Shown: positions 8,479 through 18,496, numbered from the stretch's first letter. The stretch: DNA of 64,000 nt from CAZCJU01 sp964562175 (GCA_964562175.1 CAZLRV010000009.1:1-64000), one strand, 5' to 3'. Translations and numbers: made by a program. Notes: generated from the sequence alone by a model not told the origin.

Positions 8479-9726
8479 ATGATAAAAGAAAGCATTGAGT
8501 TTTTGCACACCCTTGACCCTCAAATAGCGGACAGCATAAAAGCCGAGTATGAGCGTCAGGTAAACGGTATCGAGCTTATCGCATCGGAAAACTTCACCTC
8601 CGAGGCAGTTATGGCAGCCGTTTCGTCGGTTCTGACAAACAAATACGCCGAGGGCTACCCCTCAAAAAGATATTACGGCGGCTGTGAATATGTTGACGTT
8701 ATTGAAAATATAGCCATAGAGCGCGCAAAGGAGCTGTTCGGGGTAAATTATGTAAATGTTCAACCGCACAGCGGCGCATCGGCAAATACAGCCGTTTACG
8801 TCGCACTGCTTCAGCCCGGCGATACGGTAATGGGTATGAGTCTGGCTCACGGCGGTCATCTTACGCACGGTTCGGGCGTAAATATAAGCGGTAAATATTA
8901 TAATTTCGTCTCTTACGGAACAAACGACGAGGGCTTTATAGATTACGATGTTCTTGAAAAAACGGCACTTGAGTGCAAGCCGAAGCTCATAGTAGCCGGA
9001 GCAAGCGCATATCCGAGAATTATAGATTTTGAGCGTATGTCGGAAATTGCGAAAAAGGTCGGCGCATATCTTATGGTCGATATGGCTCACATTGCCGGAC
9101 TTGTTGCCGCAGGCGTTCACCCCTCGCCCGTCGGATATGCCGACATAATAACGACTACGACGCACAAAACGCTCAGAGGTCCGAGGGGCGGTATGATAAT
9201 GACAGATGACGAGGAGCTTGCGAAAAAAATAAATAAAGCCGTTTTCCCCGGCACACAGGGCGGTCCGCTCATGCACGTTATAGCCGGAAAGGCGGTATGC
9301 TTCGGTGAGGCACTTAAGCCCGAATTTAAGGAGTACGGCAAAAAGACGGTAGATAACGCAAGGGCACTTGCCTCGGCACTGCTCAACGAGGGCTTTGACC
9401 TCGTATCGGGCGGCACGGATAATCATCTCATGCTGCTCGATCTGCGCAGCATGGGCATAACGGGCAAGGAGCTTGAAGCTCGTCTTGACAGCCTGCATAT
9501 TACCGTAAACAAAAACGCAATTCCCAACGACCCGCAAAAGCCCGGTATAACCTCCGGCATTCGAATAGGCACACCGGCTGTAACGACAAGGGGCTTTGAG
9601 GCAGACGACATGGAAAAGCTTGCGCACCTGATAAAGCTTGCCGCAGTCGATTACGAGTCGGGGGCGCAGTATGTGCGTGAGTGCGTTGCCGAGCTGTGCA
9701 AAAAACACCCGTTATATAGCATTTGA
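8479..9726 (+). CDS. glyA: Serine hydroxymethyltransferase
   Basis: A 415-residue PLP enzyme that interconverts serine and glycine while loading one-carbon units onto tetrahydrofolate. It shows the family signatures ELIASENF (about 32-39), NKYAEGYPSKRYYGG, the PLP lysine K230 in TTTTHKTLRGPRGG and the C-terminal TSGIRIGTPAVTTRG. The length is typical (about 410-420). A TATGGAG site precedes the ATG at 8479. The next gene starts 9 nt after the glyA stop and is probably co-transcribed, although its product has no obvious link to one-carbon metabolism. Confidence 0.97.
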   Translation: MIKESIEFLHTLDPQIADSIKAEYERQVNGIELIASENFTSEAVMAAVSSVLTNKYAEGYPSKRYYGGCEYVDVIENIAIERAKELFGVNYVNVQPHSGASANTAVYVALLQPGDTVMGMSLAHGGHLTHGSGVNISGKYYNFVSYGTNDEGFIDYDVLEKTALECKPKLIVAGASAYPRIIDFERMSEIAKKVGAYLMVDMAHIAGLVAAGVHPSPVGYADIITTTTHKTLRGPRGGMIMTDDEELAKKINKAVFPGTQGGPLMHVIAGKAVCFGEALKPEFKEYGKKTVDNARALASALLNEGFDLVSGGTDNHLMLLDLRSMGITGKELEARLDSLHITVNKNAIPNDPQKPGITSGIRIGTPAVTTRGFEADDMEKLAHLIKLAAVDYESGAQYVRECVAELCKKHPLYSI

Positions 9727-9734
9727 GAAACGAT

Positions 9735-12206
9735 ATGAAAGAAAATAATATAACAATAACGATATATTGGCCGCCGACCGAGAACTATATAAACGACGAG
9801 CAATATTCCTATCTTGCGGAGGCGGGTATAAATTATGTACTCGGTGCCGGCGAGGAAACACTGCACACACCGCAGAATCAGCAAAAAATGCTTTCGCTGT
9901 GCGAAAAATACGGGCTTGAGATGACATTGAACGACGGCACCTTCGGTCCGAGCCTGCTCGGTGCAAGCGAGGGGGAAATAGCAAAAAGAGTCGGCAAGTA
10001 TTCCTCACATCCGGCTTTGGGCGGCTACTATCTTCAGGATGAGCCGATAAATCCCAACGTCTATATAAAGGCGGCAAGGGCGATAAAAAAAGCCGACCCG
10101 GAGCGTGTGCTTCATTTGAATTTCTTTCCCTATGTCGCATATCCCGACAAGGCGACATATGAAAAGCAGATGCGCGATTGGTGTCTGCTCTGCCATGCAA
10201 ACGGCTTTGAAGTCGATTATCTGACATACGACCTGTACCCGTTCGGCTTCGATGAGGGCAGTATGAACAGAGAGGCGTTTTTCGAAAACCTCGATATCTG
10301 CCGCCGTGTCGGACTCGATCACGGTGTTAAAACGGGTATATATCTGCAGTCTGTCGGTCTTATCGGCGGCTATCCCGCACCGGATGAACGACGGCTCGAA
10401 TACGAGATAAATCTCAGCCTTGCCTACGGCTTTAAGTGGCTGTCATATTTTACTTGGTTTACGCCGATAAATCGCCCAAACGAGAGCTTTGAGAACGGTA
10501 TAATGACCTCCGACGGCAAAAAGACGCCGCTGTTTGACATTGTCAAGCGACAAAACAAAAGAATAAAGTCGCTCGGACGCCACTTGATAAGCTGTGATGC
10601 CCGTGAGGTATACTGCAACGGCACTTCATGGGGCGGCGAGCCTATACCGCAGGACTATTTTGTACGCCCGTGCGACAAGCTGAGCTACACTCTTTCACAT
10701 CTCACCTCGCCCGACGGCGACTATATAATGGTCGTAAACAATAATTTTCTCAAATCTCAAAAAATAAAGCTGTGCTTTACGGACAATATTCTTCCCCGGT
10801 ACTTTGTCGGTGAGGAGGACGGTGAGCTGTGCGGTATATATATGTCCGACAGCATACTGTCGCTCGAGCTTGCCCCCGGTGCTTGCCGCCTGATAAAGCT
10901 GTCTGGCGTACCCGAGAGAGCGAGCAAAGCGGAGAACGGGGAGAAAAACCTTGCTCTCGGTGCGAAAATATATGCGACAAGCTCGCTCGGTGAGAACGGT
11001 TGTTATATTACCTCGTTAAACGACGGAGTGAGAAAGCAGACGGAGGGCAACAACGGTTGGCGAAGCAGTGCGAGCGAATGCTGTGATATCACGATAGACT
11101 TCGGCGAAAAAAAGCGTTTTAACCGTATAGATATGTACAGAGCCGAAGCGTTGTTTTTCCCGAGAAGCTTTTCCGTATCCGTGTCTGATGACGGGCTTGA
11201 ATATGCGATAATCGGCTCTTGCAACAAATACAAGCTCGGAAACAAATGCGCCTGCAGTATAGTATTTGACAGCATAGAGGCGAGATTTGTAAAGATATCC
11301 ATAGCAAAGCAGGTCTCCGCACTCTGTCAGATAGAAATATACAACGACGACGGCGAATGCGGCAGTCCTCTCGATACAGCCGAGCTGTACGGCGACAAGT
11401 GCGTTGTAGAATACACGCACGGCGAGGATATAGCGCTTCACAAGCCGGTATATTCATCCTCTCACACAAGTGCCGACTATGAAAAGCAGAGTTGGGGCAA
11501 GGACTTTGTGAACGACGGTAAAAAAACGACGGGCTTTTCATCCTCGCCCGGGCGTAACGCAAAGCCCGACGGCTGTGAGTACGTTATAATAGATCTGGGC
11601 GACACATTCAAAATAGAACGTATAGATCTTACCTGCAAGGGATATTTCCCGATAGATTATTCTCTGCTCGTATCCGAAAACGGCGGTGCATGGCGGCAGT
11701 TCGTTTCCATTGAGGGAATGAAAAAGCTCGGCGACGGCATGACCGTTGAGCATACAGCGGACAGCGAGCCGATCGGACGGTATGTAATGCTGAGGGCAAC
11801 ACGTATGCGAGGCGATGAGCGTGACGGCTATATGCTTCAGATAGGTGCGATGGAGGTATACGGCAAGCCCGTATGCGATACAAAAGAGCTGAAAAAAGCA
11901 CTTGAAAAATACGAGCGCTCCGGCGGCGATATCTGCTCATCGGTATATACCGAGGCGATAACACGCTCCGACAAGGGCGAGCTGACTCAAAGCAGTGCCG
12001 ACAGATACGCAAGGCTTTTGCTCGAGGCAATAGACCCGAGCGGCTCGGCGGCGCATAACGAAGACGTTGTCGAGGTGTTTGAGCCGGAGCTTATAGAGAG
12101 TCGAAGCAATAAAAAAGCGGTAAAAGGTCTTACCGCGGCGGCGGGTGTGTTGGCACTTGCGGCGGCGGCAATAGGCACTATTGTATATAACAAGAGGAAA
12201 AAATAA
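9735..12206 (+). CDS. Glycoside hydrolase-like protein with two discoidin domains and C-terminal membrane helix
   Basis: An 823-residue protein. The N-terminal ~390 residues look like a TIM-barrel glycosidase or glycosidase-like fold (ITIYWPPTENYIND near the start, GGYYLQDEP with an acidic pair near 105, YLTYDLYPFG, WLSYFTWFTP). Two F5/8 type C (discoidin) carbohydrate-binding modules follow (about 405-545 and 565-715; each has DITIDFG or VIIDLG core strands). The C-terminus is a transmembrane helix (about 797-818) ending NKRKK. The architecture suggests a cell-surface protein, but no signal peptide is visible: the frame opens at the glyA stop and the first ATG begins directly with the barrel. 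Substrate and catalytic activity cannot be read from the sequence. The start could also be the TTG at 9723. Confidence 0.6.
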   Translation: MKENNITITIYWPPTENYINDEQYSYLAEAGINYVLGAGEETLHTPQNQQKMLSLCEKYGLEMTLNDGTFGPSLLGASEGEIAKRVGKYSSHPALGGYYLQDEPINPNVYIKAARAIKKADPERVLHLNFFPYVAYPDKATYEKQMRDWCLLCHANGFEVDYLTYDLYPFGFDEGSMNREAFFENLDICRRVGLDHGVKTGIYLQSVGLIGGYPAPDERRLEYEINLSLAYGFKWLSYFTWFTPINRPNESFENGIMTSDGKKTPLFDIVKRQNKRIKSLGRHLISCDAREVYCNGTSWGGEPIPQDYFVRPCDKLSYTLSHLTSPDGDYIMVVNNNFLKSQKIKLCFTDNILPRYFVGEEDGELCGIYMSDSILSLELAPGACRLIKLSGVPERASKAENGEKNLALGAKIYATSSLGENGCYITSLNDGVRKQTEGNNGWRSSASECCDITIDFGEKKRFNRIDMYRAEALFFPRSFSVSVSDDGLEYAIIGSCNKYKLGNKCACSIVFDSIEARFVKISIAKQVSALCQIEIYNDDGECGSPLDTAELYGDKCVVEYTHGEDIALHKPVYSSSHTSADYEKQSWGKDFVNDGKKTTGFSSSPGRNAKPDGCEYVIIDLGDTFKIERIDLTCKGYFPIDYSLLVSENGGAWRQFVSIEGMKKLGDGMTVEHTADSEPIGRYVMLRATRMRGDERDGYMLQIGAMEVYGKPVCDTKELKKALEKYERSGGDICSSVYTEAITRSDKGELTQSSADRYARLLLEAIDPSGSAAHNEDVVEVFEPELIESRSNKKAVKGLTAAAGVLALAAAAIGTIVYNKRKK

Positions 12207-12208
12207 TC

Positions 12209-13564
12209 ATGAATATTATAGTCGTCGGTGCGGGCAAGGTCGGTGTGACGCTTTGCGAGCATCTGGCAAGCGAAAATCACGATGTTACGGCAGTCGATAC
12301 AGAGCATGAGGTGCTTGAGGCTCTTTCCGATAAGCTCGATATAATGACGGTCGTGGGCAACGGAGCGGAAATATCTGTCTTGCGTGCGGCACGTGCCGAG
12401 CGTGCGGAGCTGCTTATTGCGGTAACGGCAAGCGATGAGCTTAATCTGCTTTGCTGTGCCGCATCAAAGGCATTAGGCACGAAGCATACCATTGCACGTG
12501 TGCGTAACAGAGAGTACTCGGAAACGCTCTCGGTAATGAAAGACACTCTCGGTCTTTCCCTTTCGATAAATCCGGAGCTTGCGGCGGCAAAGGAGATATC
12601 ACGCATTTTGCGTTTCCCCTCTGCGGCGAAGATAGAAACGTTTTCGCACGGACGTGTGGAGCTTGCGGAGTTTACCCTGCCCGCATCAAGCCCGTTGTGC
12701 GACCGTTCGCTTGTGGAGCTGAAGGGCTCGTCGGGACTTGATTTTCTCATCTGTACCGTGGCAAGAGAAAACGAGGTCTTTATCCCCTCCGGTGATTTCG
12801 TGCTTCGTGCCGGCGATACGGTGAATGTCACCGTTTCCGACAGTGACGTTACAAAGTTTTTCAAGTATGCCGGTATCTACCGCAAGGGAATACGCGACGT
12901 TATAATATTCGGCGGCGGTCGTATATCCTCATATCTTGCGGAGCTGCTTGAGGGTACGAAAATAGACGTTAAAATAATAGAAAAAAGCAAGGAGCGATGC
13001 GAGGCACTTGCCCGTGAGCTTCGCTTTGCGACGATAATCAACGGCGACGGCTCCGACCCCGAGGTGCTTGTACGTGAGGGCATAGACAGCGTGGACGGCT
13101 TCGTGGCTCTTACCGATATCGACGAGGAAAATGCGATAAACTCAATGTACGCCGTATCAAGGGGCGTACACAAAACGATAACCAAAATCAACCAAATGGC
13201 ATATATCGACTTCTACCGCAGAGCCGGAATAGAGAGCATAGTATCGCCGAAATACATAACCGCGGCGTTTATTCTTCGCTTCGTCCGAGTTATGCAAAAC
13301 TCCGAGGGCGGCGAAATAGAACGTCTTTACAAGATAATGGACAATCGTGCCGAGGCAATAGAATTTACGATAAACGCCTCATCCGAGATAACGGACGTTC
13401 CTTTGCGAGAGCTTGCGCTCAAAAAGAACGTGAAAATCGCCTGCATAGTACGCGGGGACAAGGTCATAGCCCCCTCCGGCGGCGATGTCATAAAGAAAAA
13501 CGATACCGTAATAGTCGTGACGACGGCTGAAAAAATGAACTCGATAAAGGACGTGCTGAAATGA
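12209..13564 (+). CDS. trkA: Trk potassium uptake system NAD-binding protein TrkA
   Basis: A 451-residue cytosolic regulator of the Trk/Ktr potassium channel. It has the full double arrangement TrkA-N, TrkA-C, TrkA-N, TrkA-C. The first Rossmann domain starts with VVGAGKVG (residues 4-11) and an acidic strand end (VDTE). The second starts near residue 232 (IFGGGRIS). The RCK_C domains lie at about 140-220 and 375-450. The start is 2 nt after the previous stop, and the stop overlaps the trkH start (ATGA), so the two subunits are translationally coupled. Confidence 0.95.
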   Translation: MNIIVVGAGKVGVTLCEHLASENHDVTAVDTEHEVLEALSDKLDIMTVVGNGAEISVLRAARAERAELLIAVTASDELNLLCCAASKALGTKHTIARVRNREYSETLSVMKDTLGLSLSINPELAAAKEISRILRFPSAAKIETFSHGRVELAEFTLPASSPLCDRSLVELKGSSGLDFLICTVARENEVFIPSGDFVLRAGDTVNVTVSDSDVTKFFKYAGIYRKGIRDVIIFGGGRISSYLAELLEGTKIDVKIIEKSKERCEALARELRFATIINGDGSDPEVLVREGIDSVDGFVALTDIDEENAINSMYAVSRGVHKTITKINQMAYIDFYRRAGIESIVSPKYITAAFILRFVRVMQNSEGGEIERLYKIMDNRAEAIEFTINASSEITDVPLRELALKKNVKIACIVRGDKVIAPSGGDVIKKNDTVIVVTTAEKMNSIKDVLK

Positions 13565-15042
13565 ACTACCGCATGATACTTTATTTTTCGGGTGTGATAC
13601 TCGCAATAGAGGCGTGTCTGCTCTGCTTGCCGATGGCTGTCGGTGCAATGTACGGCGAGAGTATAATGCCGTTTTTGAATACGATAATCATTCTTGCCCT
13701 GCTCAGCATACCGTGTATCGTTTTCAAGCCGAAAGAAACGAAAATATATTCCACCGAGGGCTTTGTTTGCGTTTGTCTGTCATGGGTCCTGCTCTCGCTG
13801 TTCGGCGCTCTGCCCTTTTATCTTTCGGGTGCCATTCCCTCATATGTCGATGCCTTATTTGAGACCGCATCGGGCTTTACCACAACGGGTGCATCGATAC
13901 TCACCGAGATCGAGAGCCTGCCTAAAGGTATACTCTTTTGGCGAAGCTTTACTCACTGGGTAGGCGGTATGGGCGTGCTTGTCTTTATGCTTGCGATACT
14001 TCCCACGGGCGGTGAGGCGATCCACCTCATGCGTGCGGAGGTTCCGGGCCCGACAAAGGGCAAGCTTACCCCCAAGCTCAGATCGACGACAAGAATACTT
14101 TACGGCATATACATATTGCTCACACTGCTTATGATAATTGCCCTGCTCCTGTGCGGTCAAGGGCTTTACGAAAGCGTTGTCGATTCCCTTGCCACGGCAG
14201 GCACGGGCGGCTTTTCGATAAATAACAACTCCATCGCCGGCTACAACAAGCCCGCCGTCGAGTGGGTCATCGCGGTATTTATGGTGCTGTTCGGCGTAAA
14301 CTTCAATCTTTACTACCTTATTCTCATCGGACGTGCGAGAGATATATTCAAAAACGAGGAGCTGCGTGTATATCTGTGCCTTATCGTCGCAAGCGTGGCG
14401 GCAATATCGGTAAACATATATCATTTGTACAACTCGCTTGAGAAAACTCTGCGTCTTTCGTTCTTCCAAGTTGCCTCCATCATGTCTACCTCGGGCTACT
14501 CCACGGTAGATTATGAGGAATGGGGAAATCTGTCGAAAACGATAATAGTCGTTTTGACCATGATAGGCGGCTGTGCCGGCTCAACGGCAGGCGGCTTCAA
14601 GATATCGAGGCTTATAATAGTATTCAAGAATATATTCCGCGAAATAAAGCATATGCTTGACCCTCATTCCGTAAGTGTTATACGAATGGACGGGGAGGTC
14701 ACGGACGAGCAGACAGTAAAAAAAGCGGGAAATTACTTCTCGCTTTATATAGTGCTTATTATTTTGGTAACACTGCTCATAAGCATCGACGGCTTCGACC
14801 TTACAACGAACCTGACCGCGGCACTGACCTGTGTAAACAATGTCGGCCCCGGTCTGGGCAAGGTAGGCCCTACGGGCAGCTTTGCCGAATATTCCGTCCT
14901 ATCAAAATTGCTTTTGTCGCTCACAATGATAGTCGGCAGACTTGAAATACTGCCGTTTGCGGTGCTTTTCTCACCGATATCACGCTCTGTACGGCTTCCT
15001 AAAAGTCGGCGAGGAATAGGCAACGGGCGTTACGGTAGGTAA
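13561..15042 (+). CDS. trkH: Trk/Ktr potassium channel subunit TrkH
   Basis: A 493-residue polytopic membrane protein with the four pore-like repeats of the TrkH/KtrB family; selectivity segments are visible as TASGFTTTGAS (about 101-111), TAGTGGFS (about 214-221), STSGYSTVDY and NNVGPGLGKVGPTGSF near the C-terminus. It conducts K+ and is gated by the TrkA protein encoded just upstream with a 4-nt overlap. The C-terminus is odd: after the last family motif (VLFSPI) about 23 unusual residues rich in Arg/Gly/Ser follow, and the final 44 nt overlap the 3' end of tatD on the other strand, as if the original stop was lost. Confidence 0.95.
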   Translation: MNYRMILYFSGVILAIEACLLCLPMAVGAMYGESIMPFLNTIIILALLSIPCIVFKPKETKIYSTEGFVCVCLSWVLLSLFGALPFYLSGAIPSYVDALFETASGFTTTGASILTEIESLPKGILFWRSFTHWVGGMGVLVFMLAILPTGGEAIHLMRAEVPGPTKGKLTPKLRSTTRILYGIYILLTLLMIIALLLCGQGLYESVVDSLATAGTGGFSINNNSIAGYNKPAVEWVIAVFMVLFGVNFNLYYLILIGRARDIFKNEELRVYLCLIVASVAAISVNIYHLYNSLEKTLRLSFFQVASIMSTSGYSTVDYEEWGNLSKTIIVVLTMIGGCAGSTAGGFKISRLIIVFKNIFREIKHMLDPHSVSVIRMDGEVTDEQTVKKAGNYFSLYIVLIILVTLLISIDGFDLTTNLTAALTCVNNVGPGLGKVGPTGSFAEYSVLSKLLLSLTMIVGRLEILPFAVLFSPISRSVRLPKSRRGIGNGRYGR

Positions 15043-15775
15043 CGTCGCATATATGCTCATAGCTTACGCCGCGCAGCTCCGCTAAGGTCTGTGCGGTGTA
15101 TTTTATGTTTCCGCTGTGATTCAGCTCGCCTCTGTGCGGTGTGGGTGCAAGATACGGACAATCGGTCTCAACGAGAAGCCTCTCATCGGGTATGCTTGCC
15201 GCACAGCGCGCGACGTTGCTTGCGTTCTTAAACGTGACACTGCCCGAAAAGGATATGTAAAAGCCGTGGTCTGTCAGCCTTTTTGCATCCTCCGCACTCT
15301 CCGAGCAGGAATGCATAACGCCTCTCACGCCGTAGCGTAAAAGCGTTGACACGCAATCGCCGTGCGCATCTCTGTCGTGTATCACGACGGGCTTTTTCAG
15401 CTCGGCGGCAAGAATGAGCTGAACGACAAACCAACGCATTTGCACCTCTCTCGGCACAGTATCGTAATGGTAATCAAGCCCTATCTCGCCCAGCCCCACA
15501 CATTTGGGGTGGCGAAGCATTGCTTCCATTTGCTCAAGCGTTTCGTCTATATCATTATATTTGCCACACTCGGAGGGATGTATGCCGCAAGTAAAATACA
15601 TACCCGAATAGCTCTCGGCAAGTCGCATCGAACGTCGGCACGTATCAAGATCCGTGCCGGCGTTTATTATATACTTTACCTCGCCCGAAAACAGCTTTGT
15701 CAAAAGCCCGTCAACGCCGCCCTCAAGCTCGGAAAATTTCGGGTCGTCATAATGTGCATGGGTATCGAATATCAT
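14999..15775 (-). CDS. tatD: TatD family metal-dependent DNase
   Basis: A 258-residue TIM-barrel hydrolase of the TatD/YcfH family, 3'-5' exonucleases on DNA or RNA with roles in repair. Family motifs: FDTHAHYDD near the N-terminus (HxH metal site), GEIGLDYHYD (about 96-105), VIHDRDA, HSCSE and ETDCPYLAPTPHRGELN (about 203-219). It overlaps metG by 4 nt, the usual metG-tatD pairing of Firmicutes, and is the last gene of the minus-strand operon. Its 3' end overlaps the end of trkH by 44 bp. Confidence 0.95.
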   Translation of the reverse strand: MIFDTHAHYDDPKFSELEGGVDGLLTKLFSGEVKYIINAGTDLDTCRRSMRLAESYSGMYFTCGIHPSECGKYNDIDETLEQMEAMLRHPKCVGLGEIGLDYHYDTVPREVQMRWFVVQLILAAELKKPVVIHDRDAHGDCVSTLLRYGVRGVMHSCSESAEDAKRLTDHGFYISFSGSVTFKNASNVARCAASIPDERLLVETDCPYLAPTPHRGELNHSGNIKYTAQTLAELRGVSYEHICDVTYRNARCLFLADF

Positions 15776-17694
15776 CTTATTCTCTCACCGACAGGCGTTT
15801 CGGGATCCAAAAATACGACCTTCGGCGACTCCTCACCGCAAGCGAGTATCATTCCCTGCGACTCCTCACCGCACAGCTTTGCGGGCTTGAGGTTGCAAAC
15901 GAGTGCAACGGTCTTTCCGACAAGCTCCTCGGGTGCGTAATACGGAGCGATGCCCGAAAGCACCTGACGCTTTTCGTAGCCCAGATCCAATATCAGCTTT
16001 AACAGCTTTTTGCTCTTTTTAAGCTTTTCACAGCTCAACACTTTTGCGGATCTCAGCTCAACACCCATAAAATCGTCTATCGTTATTTCATCAAGCTTTT
16101 CGGGAGCGGGCTTGCTCTCGTTCTTTTTTGCATTTGCCTCAAATTGCTCTATTGCCGTCTTTTCGTCAAGCCGTGCGAATATCGCTTCGCTGTCGCATAC
16201 CTTACCGCCCGGCTCAAGTGCGCCGAATTCGAGATCGGCAAACGCACGCTTGTCCGTTCCGAGAGATGCGAATATCCGCTCGCACGCATCGGGCATAATG
16301 GGTGTGAGAAGCGTTGCGCCGATACGTATCACCTCAAGCAGATTATACAGCACCGTACCGAGTCGCTCCTTATCCGCTTCGTTCTTTGCAAGCACCCACG
16401 GTGTCGTTTCGTCAATATATTTATTCGCACGGCGAAGCAGAGTAAACACCGCCTCGCACGCCTCTGCGGTCTTAAATTCATCCATACACTTAAAGTAAGT
16501 CATTGCGGCACGGCTGACATTCTTCTTCAAGTCTATGTCAAGGTCGTTCTGCTCACGGGGCTGAGGTACGACGGAATCGAAATATTTTGCCGTCATTGCC
16601 ACACTGCGCTTTGTAAGGTTGCCCAAATTGTTAGCCAGATCCGTATTGTAACGGTTTATAACGCTCTCATATGTTATGGAACCGTCGTTTGCATATGGCA
16701 TCTCCGACAGACAGTAATATCTGCAGCCGTCTCTGCCTATCATGTCTATAAGGTCGTCGGCGTATATCACATTACCCTTCGATTTGCTCATCTTGTCCGC
16801 ACCGAAAAGCAACCACGGATGACCGAATACGCACTTCGGCAACGGCTGACCGAGTGCCATAAGTATTATCGGCCAGTATATCGTATGGAATCTCAAAATA
16901 TCCTTGCCTATGATATGAACGTCCGCAGGCCAATATTTCGAATAAAGCTCGCCGCTTCCGTCGATATCATAGCCCAGACCCGTTATATAGTTGCACAAAG
17001 CATCTATCCATACGTATATAACATGGTCGGGGTCGAATGAAACGGGTATACCCCACTTAAACGAGGTACGTGAAACGCAAAGGTCTTGCAAGCCGGGCTT
17101 TAAGAAATTGTTTACCATTTCTTTCTTTCTCGACTCCGGCACGATAAACTCGGGGTGAGAGTCGATATATTCCATAAGCCTGTCGGCGTATTTACTCATC
17201 GCAAGGAAATAAGCCTCTTCCTTTGTTTTCTTGCACTCCGCACCGCAATCGGGGCATTTATGCTCCTCCCCGACCTGTGTTTCGGTAAAGAAGGACTCGC
17301 AGGGCGTGCAATACCAGCCCTCGTATTCGCTCTTGTATATATCGCCTTGGTCGTACAGCTTTTTGAATATCTTGGCAACGGCTTTTTCGTGATCCTCGTC
17401 CGTTGTGCGGATAAATCTGTCATACGATGCACCGACTCTGTCCCATATCCTGCGAATTTCCTCGGATACCGAATCGGCGTATTCCTTGGGCGATATTCCC
17501 GCTTCCTTTGCCAGACCCTCTATCTTCTGTCCATGCTCATCCGTTCCCGTCATAAAGCGAACGTCAAAGCCGCACATTCTCTTATAGCGTGCTATGGCAT
17601 CTGCCAAAATAATTTCGTATGTATTGCCGATATGCGGCTTTCTTGACGCATATGCAATAGCGGTGGTAAGATAAAACTTTCCTTTATTTTCCAT
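15772..17694 (-). CDS. metG: Methionyl-tRNA synthetase
   Basis: A 640-residue class I synthetase charging tRNA-Met. It has an N-terminal Rossmann fold with the HIGH box (PHIGN, about 20-24), a knuckle with paired cysteines (CTPC and CPDCGAEC), the KMSKS loop (KMSKSKGN, about 300), an anticodon-binding helical domain and a C-terminal EMAP/Trbp111-type tRNA-binding domain (about 535-640) that supports dimerisation. The length is as expected for the clostridial two-domain form. The gene lies inside an operon (11-nt overlap upstream, 4-nt overlap downstream); no T-box leader is seen at its 5' end. Confidence 0.97.
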   Translation of the reverse strand: MENKGKFYLTTAIAYASRKPHIGNTYEIILADAIARYKRMCGFDVRFMTGTDEHGQKIEGLAKEAGISPKEYADSVSEEIRRIWDRVGASYDRFIRTTDEDHEKAVAKIFKKLYDQGDIYKSEYEGWYCTPCESFFTETQVGEEHKCPDCGAECKKTKEEAYFLAMSKYADRLMEYIDSHPEFIVPESRKKEMVNNFLKPGLQDLCVSRTSFKWGIPVSFDPDHVIYVWIDALCNYITGLGYDIDGSGELYSKYWPADVHIIGKDILRFHTIYWPIILMALGQPLPKCVFGHPWLLFGADKMSKSKGNVIYADDLIDMIGRDGCRYYCLSEMPYANDGSITYESVINRYNTDLANNLGNLTKRSVAMTAKYFDSVVPQPREQNDLDIDLKKNVSRAAMTYFKCMDEFKTAEACEAVFTLLRRANKYIDETTPWVLAKNEADKERLGTVLYNLLEVIRIGATLLTPIMPDACERIFASLGTDKRAFADLEFGALEPGGKVCDSEAIFARLDEKTAIEQFEANAKKNESKPAPEKLDEITIDDFMGVELRSAKVLSCEKLKKSKKLLKLILDLGYEKRQVLSGIAPYYAPEELVGKTVALVCNLKPAKLCGEESQGMILACGEESPKVVFLDPETPVGERIR

Positions 17695-18496
17695 CCTTGT
17701 CCTCTTTTCTCTCCCTCATACCGACATCGTAAGCATATGAGCCAAGCACGGCGTATGCGACAACGGCAAGCGGAGCGGTATATATTATCAAAAATATGCC
17801 AAATGAAAGCATTGATATAATTATAATCGGAATTAAGCATAAAGTCAATACAAAGCAAGAAAAAATATGACCTCTCATCGCTTTTTTCGATGCTTTTATC
17901 GCTTTTTTGCAAGATATTTTGCCCTCGGCGTGCCAAACGCTCGCCACGGGAAGCAGATAAAACAGGCTTGCGGCAAAAAACAGTACGCCTAATACAAGTA
18001 ATACGACAAACACCGCAGTGCTTTGCGTAAACAGCTTTTTCACCGCAAGGCTCGGTAATAGGCATATAAACAGGCAAAGCAGTGTTCGCAAATACAGTGC
18101 AAACGCCGCAGGCAAGCTCTCCCCGTGAAGCAAAACAAGCAATGTGTCAAGACTGCACTCCCGTCTGTTCGCCGCCTCAGTTGCCATGGCGTATGTGCCG
18201 CAAAGACAGCAAAATGCAACAAAAAAGCCGAAAAACATTATAACACAGCGCATACAAAGCGTAAAGCACTTAAGTGCCGCATCGGACATGGGAAAAAGCC
18301 CGTTGCTGTAAATATATCGGCACGCATTCGACAAATAAAGAGTCGAGGCGCAAAATACGCCGACGACGATAAGTGCGACGATGAGCTTTATAAGCCGCCC
18401 ATCGCTCATCAGGCAATTATGCGCATCTGCCAAAAAGAATTTTATCGAGCCTCTTTTTCTCATTTTCTCGCCTACAGACAAGACCGTTCTTTTCAT
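17684..18496 (-). CDS. Integral membrane protein of unknown function
   Basis: A 270-residue protein with five or six predicted membrane segments (about 38-60, 85-112, 130-152, 165-187, 208-245) and a basic N-terminus and loop (KKAIKASKKAMRGH near 200-213). The latter resembles the ISCKKAIKxSxxxMKG-type motif of clostridial DUF975-like proteins, but this is not a firm assignment. An AGAGGTGAG site 8 nt upstream supports the ATG at 18496. It lies 44 nt after nagA and overlaps metG by 11 nt. Nothing in the sequence points to a substrate. Confidence 0.6.
   Translation of the reverse strand: MKRTVLSVGEKMRKRGSIKFFLADAHNCLMSDGRLIKLIVALIVVGVFCASTLYLSNACRYIYSNGLFPMSDAALKCFTLCMRCVIMFFGFFVAFCCLCGTYAMATEAANRRECSLDTLLVLLHGESLPAAFALYLRTLLCLFICLLPSLAVKKLFTQSTAVFVVLLVLGVLFFAASLFYLLPVASVWHAEGKISCKKAIKASKKAMRGHIFSCFVLTLCLIPIIIISMLSFGIFLIIYTAPLAVVAYAVLGSYAYDVGMRERKEDKDGK

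Noticed and set aside
8662..9708. 348-codon minus-strand frame inside glyA
   Set aside because: A long shadow frame antisense to a certain gene, with no ribosome binding site and no recognisable protein.
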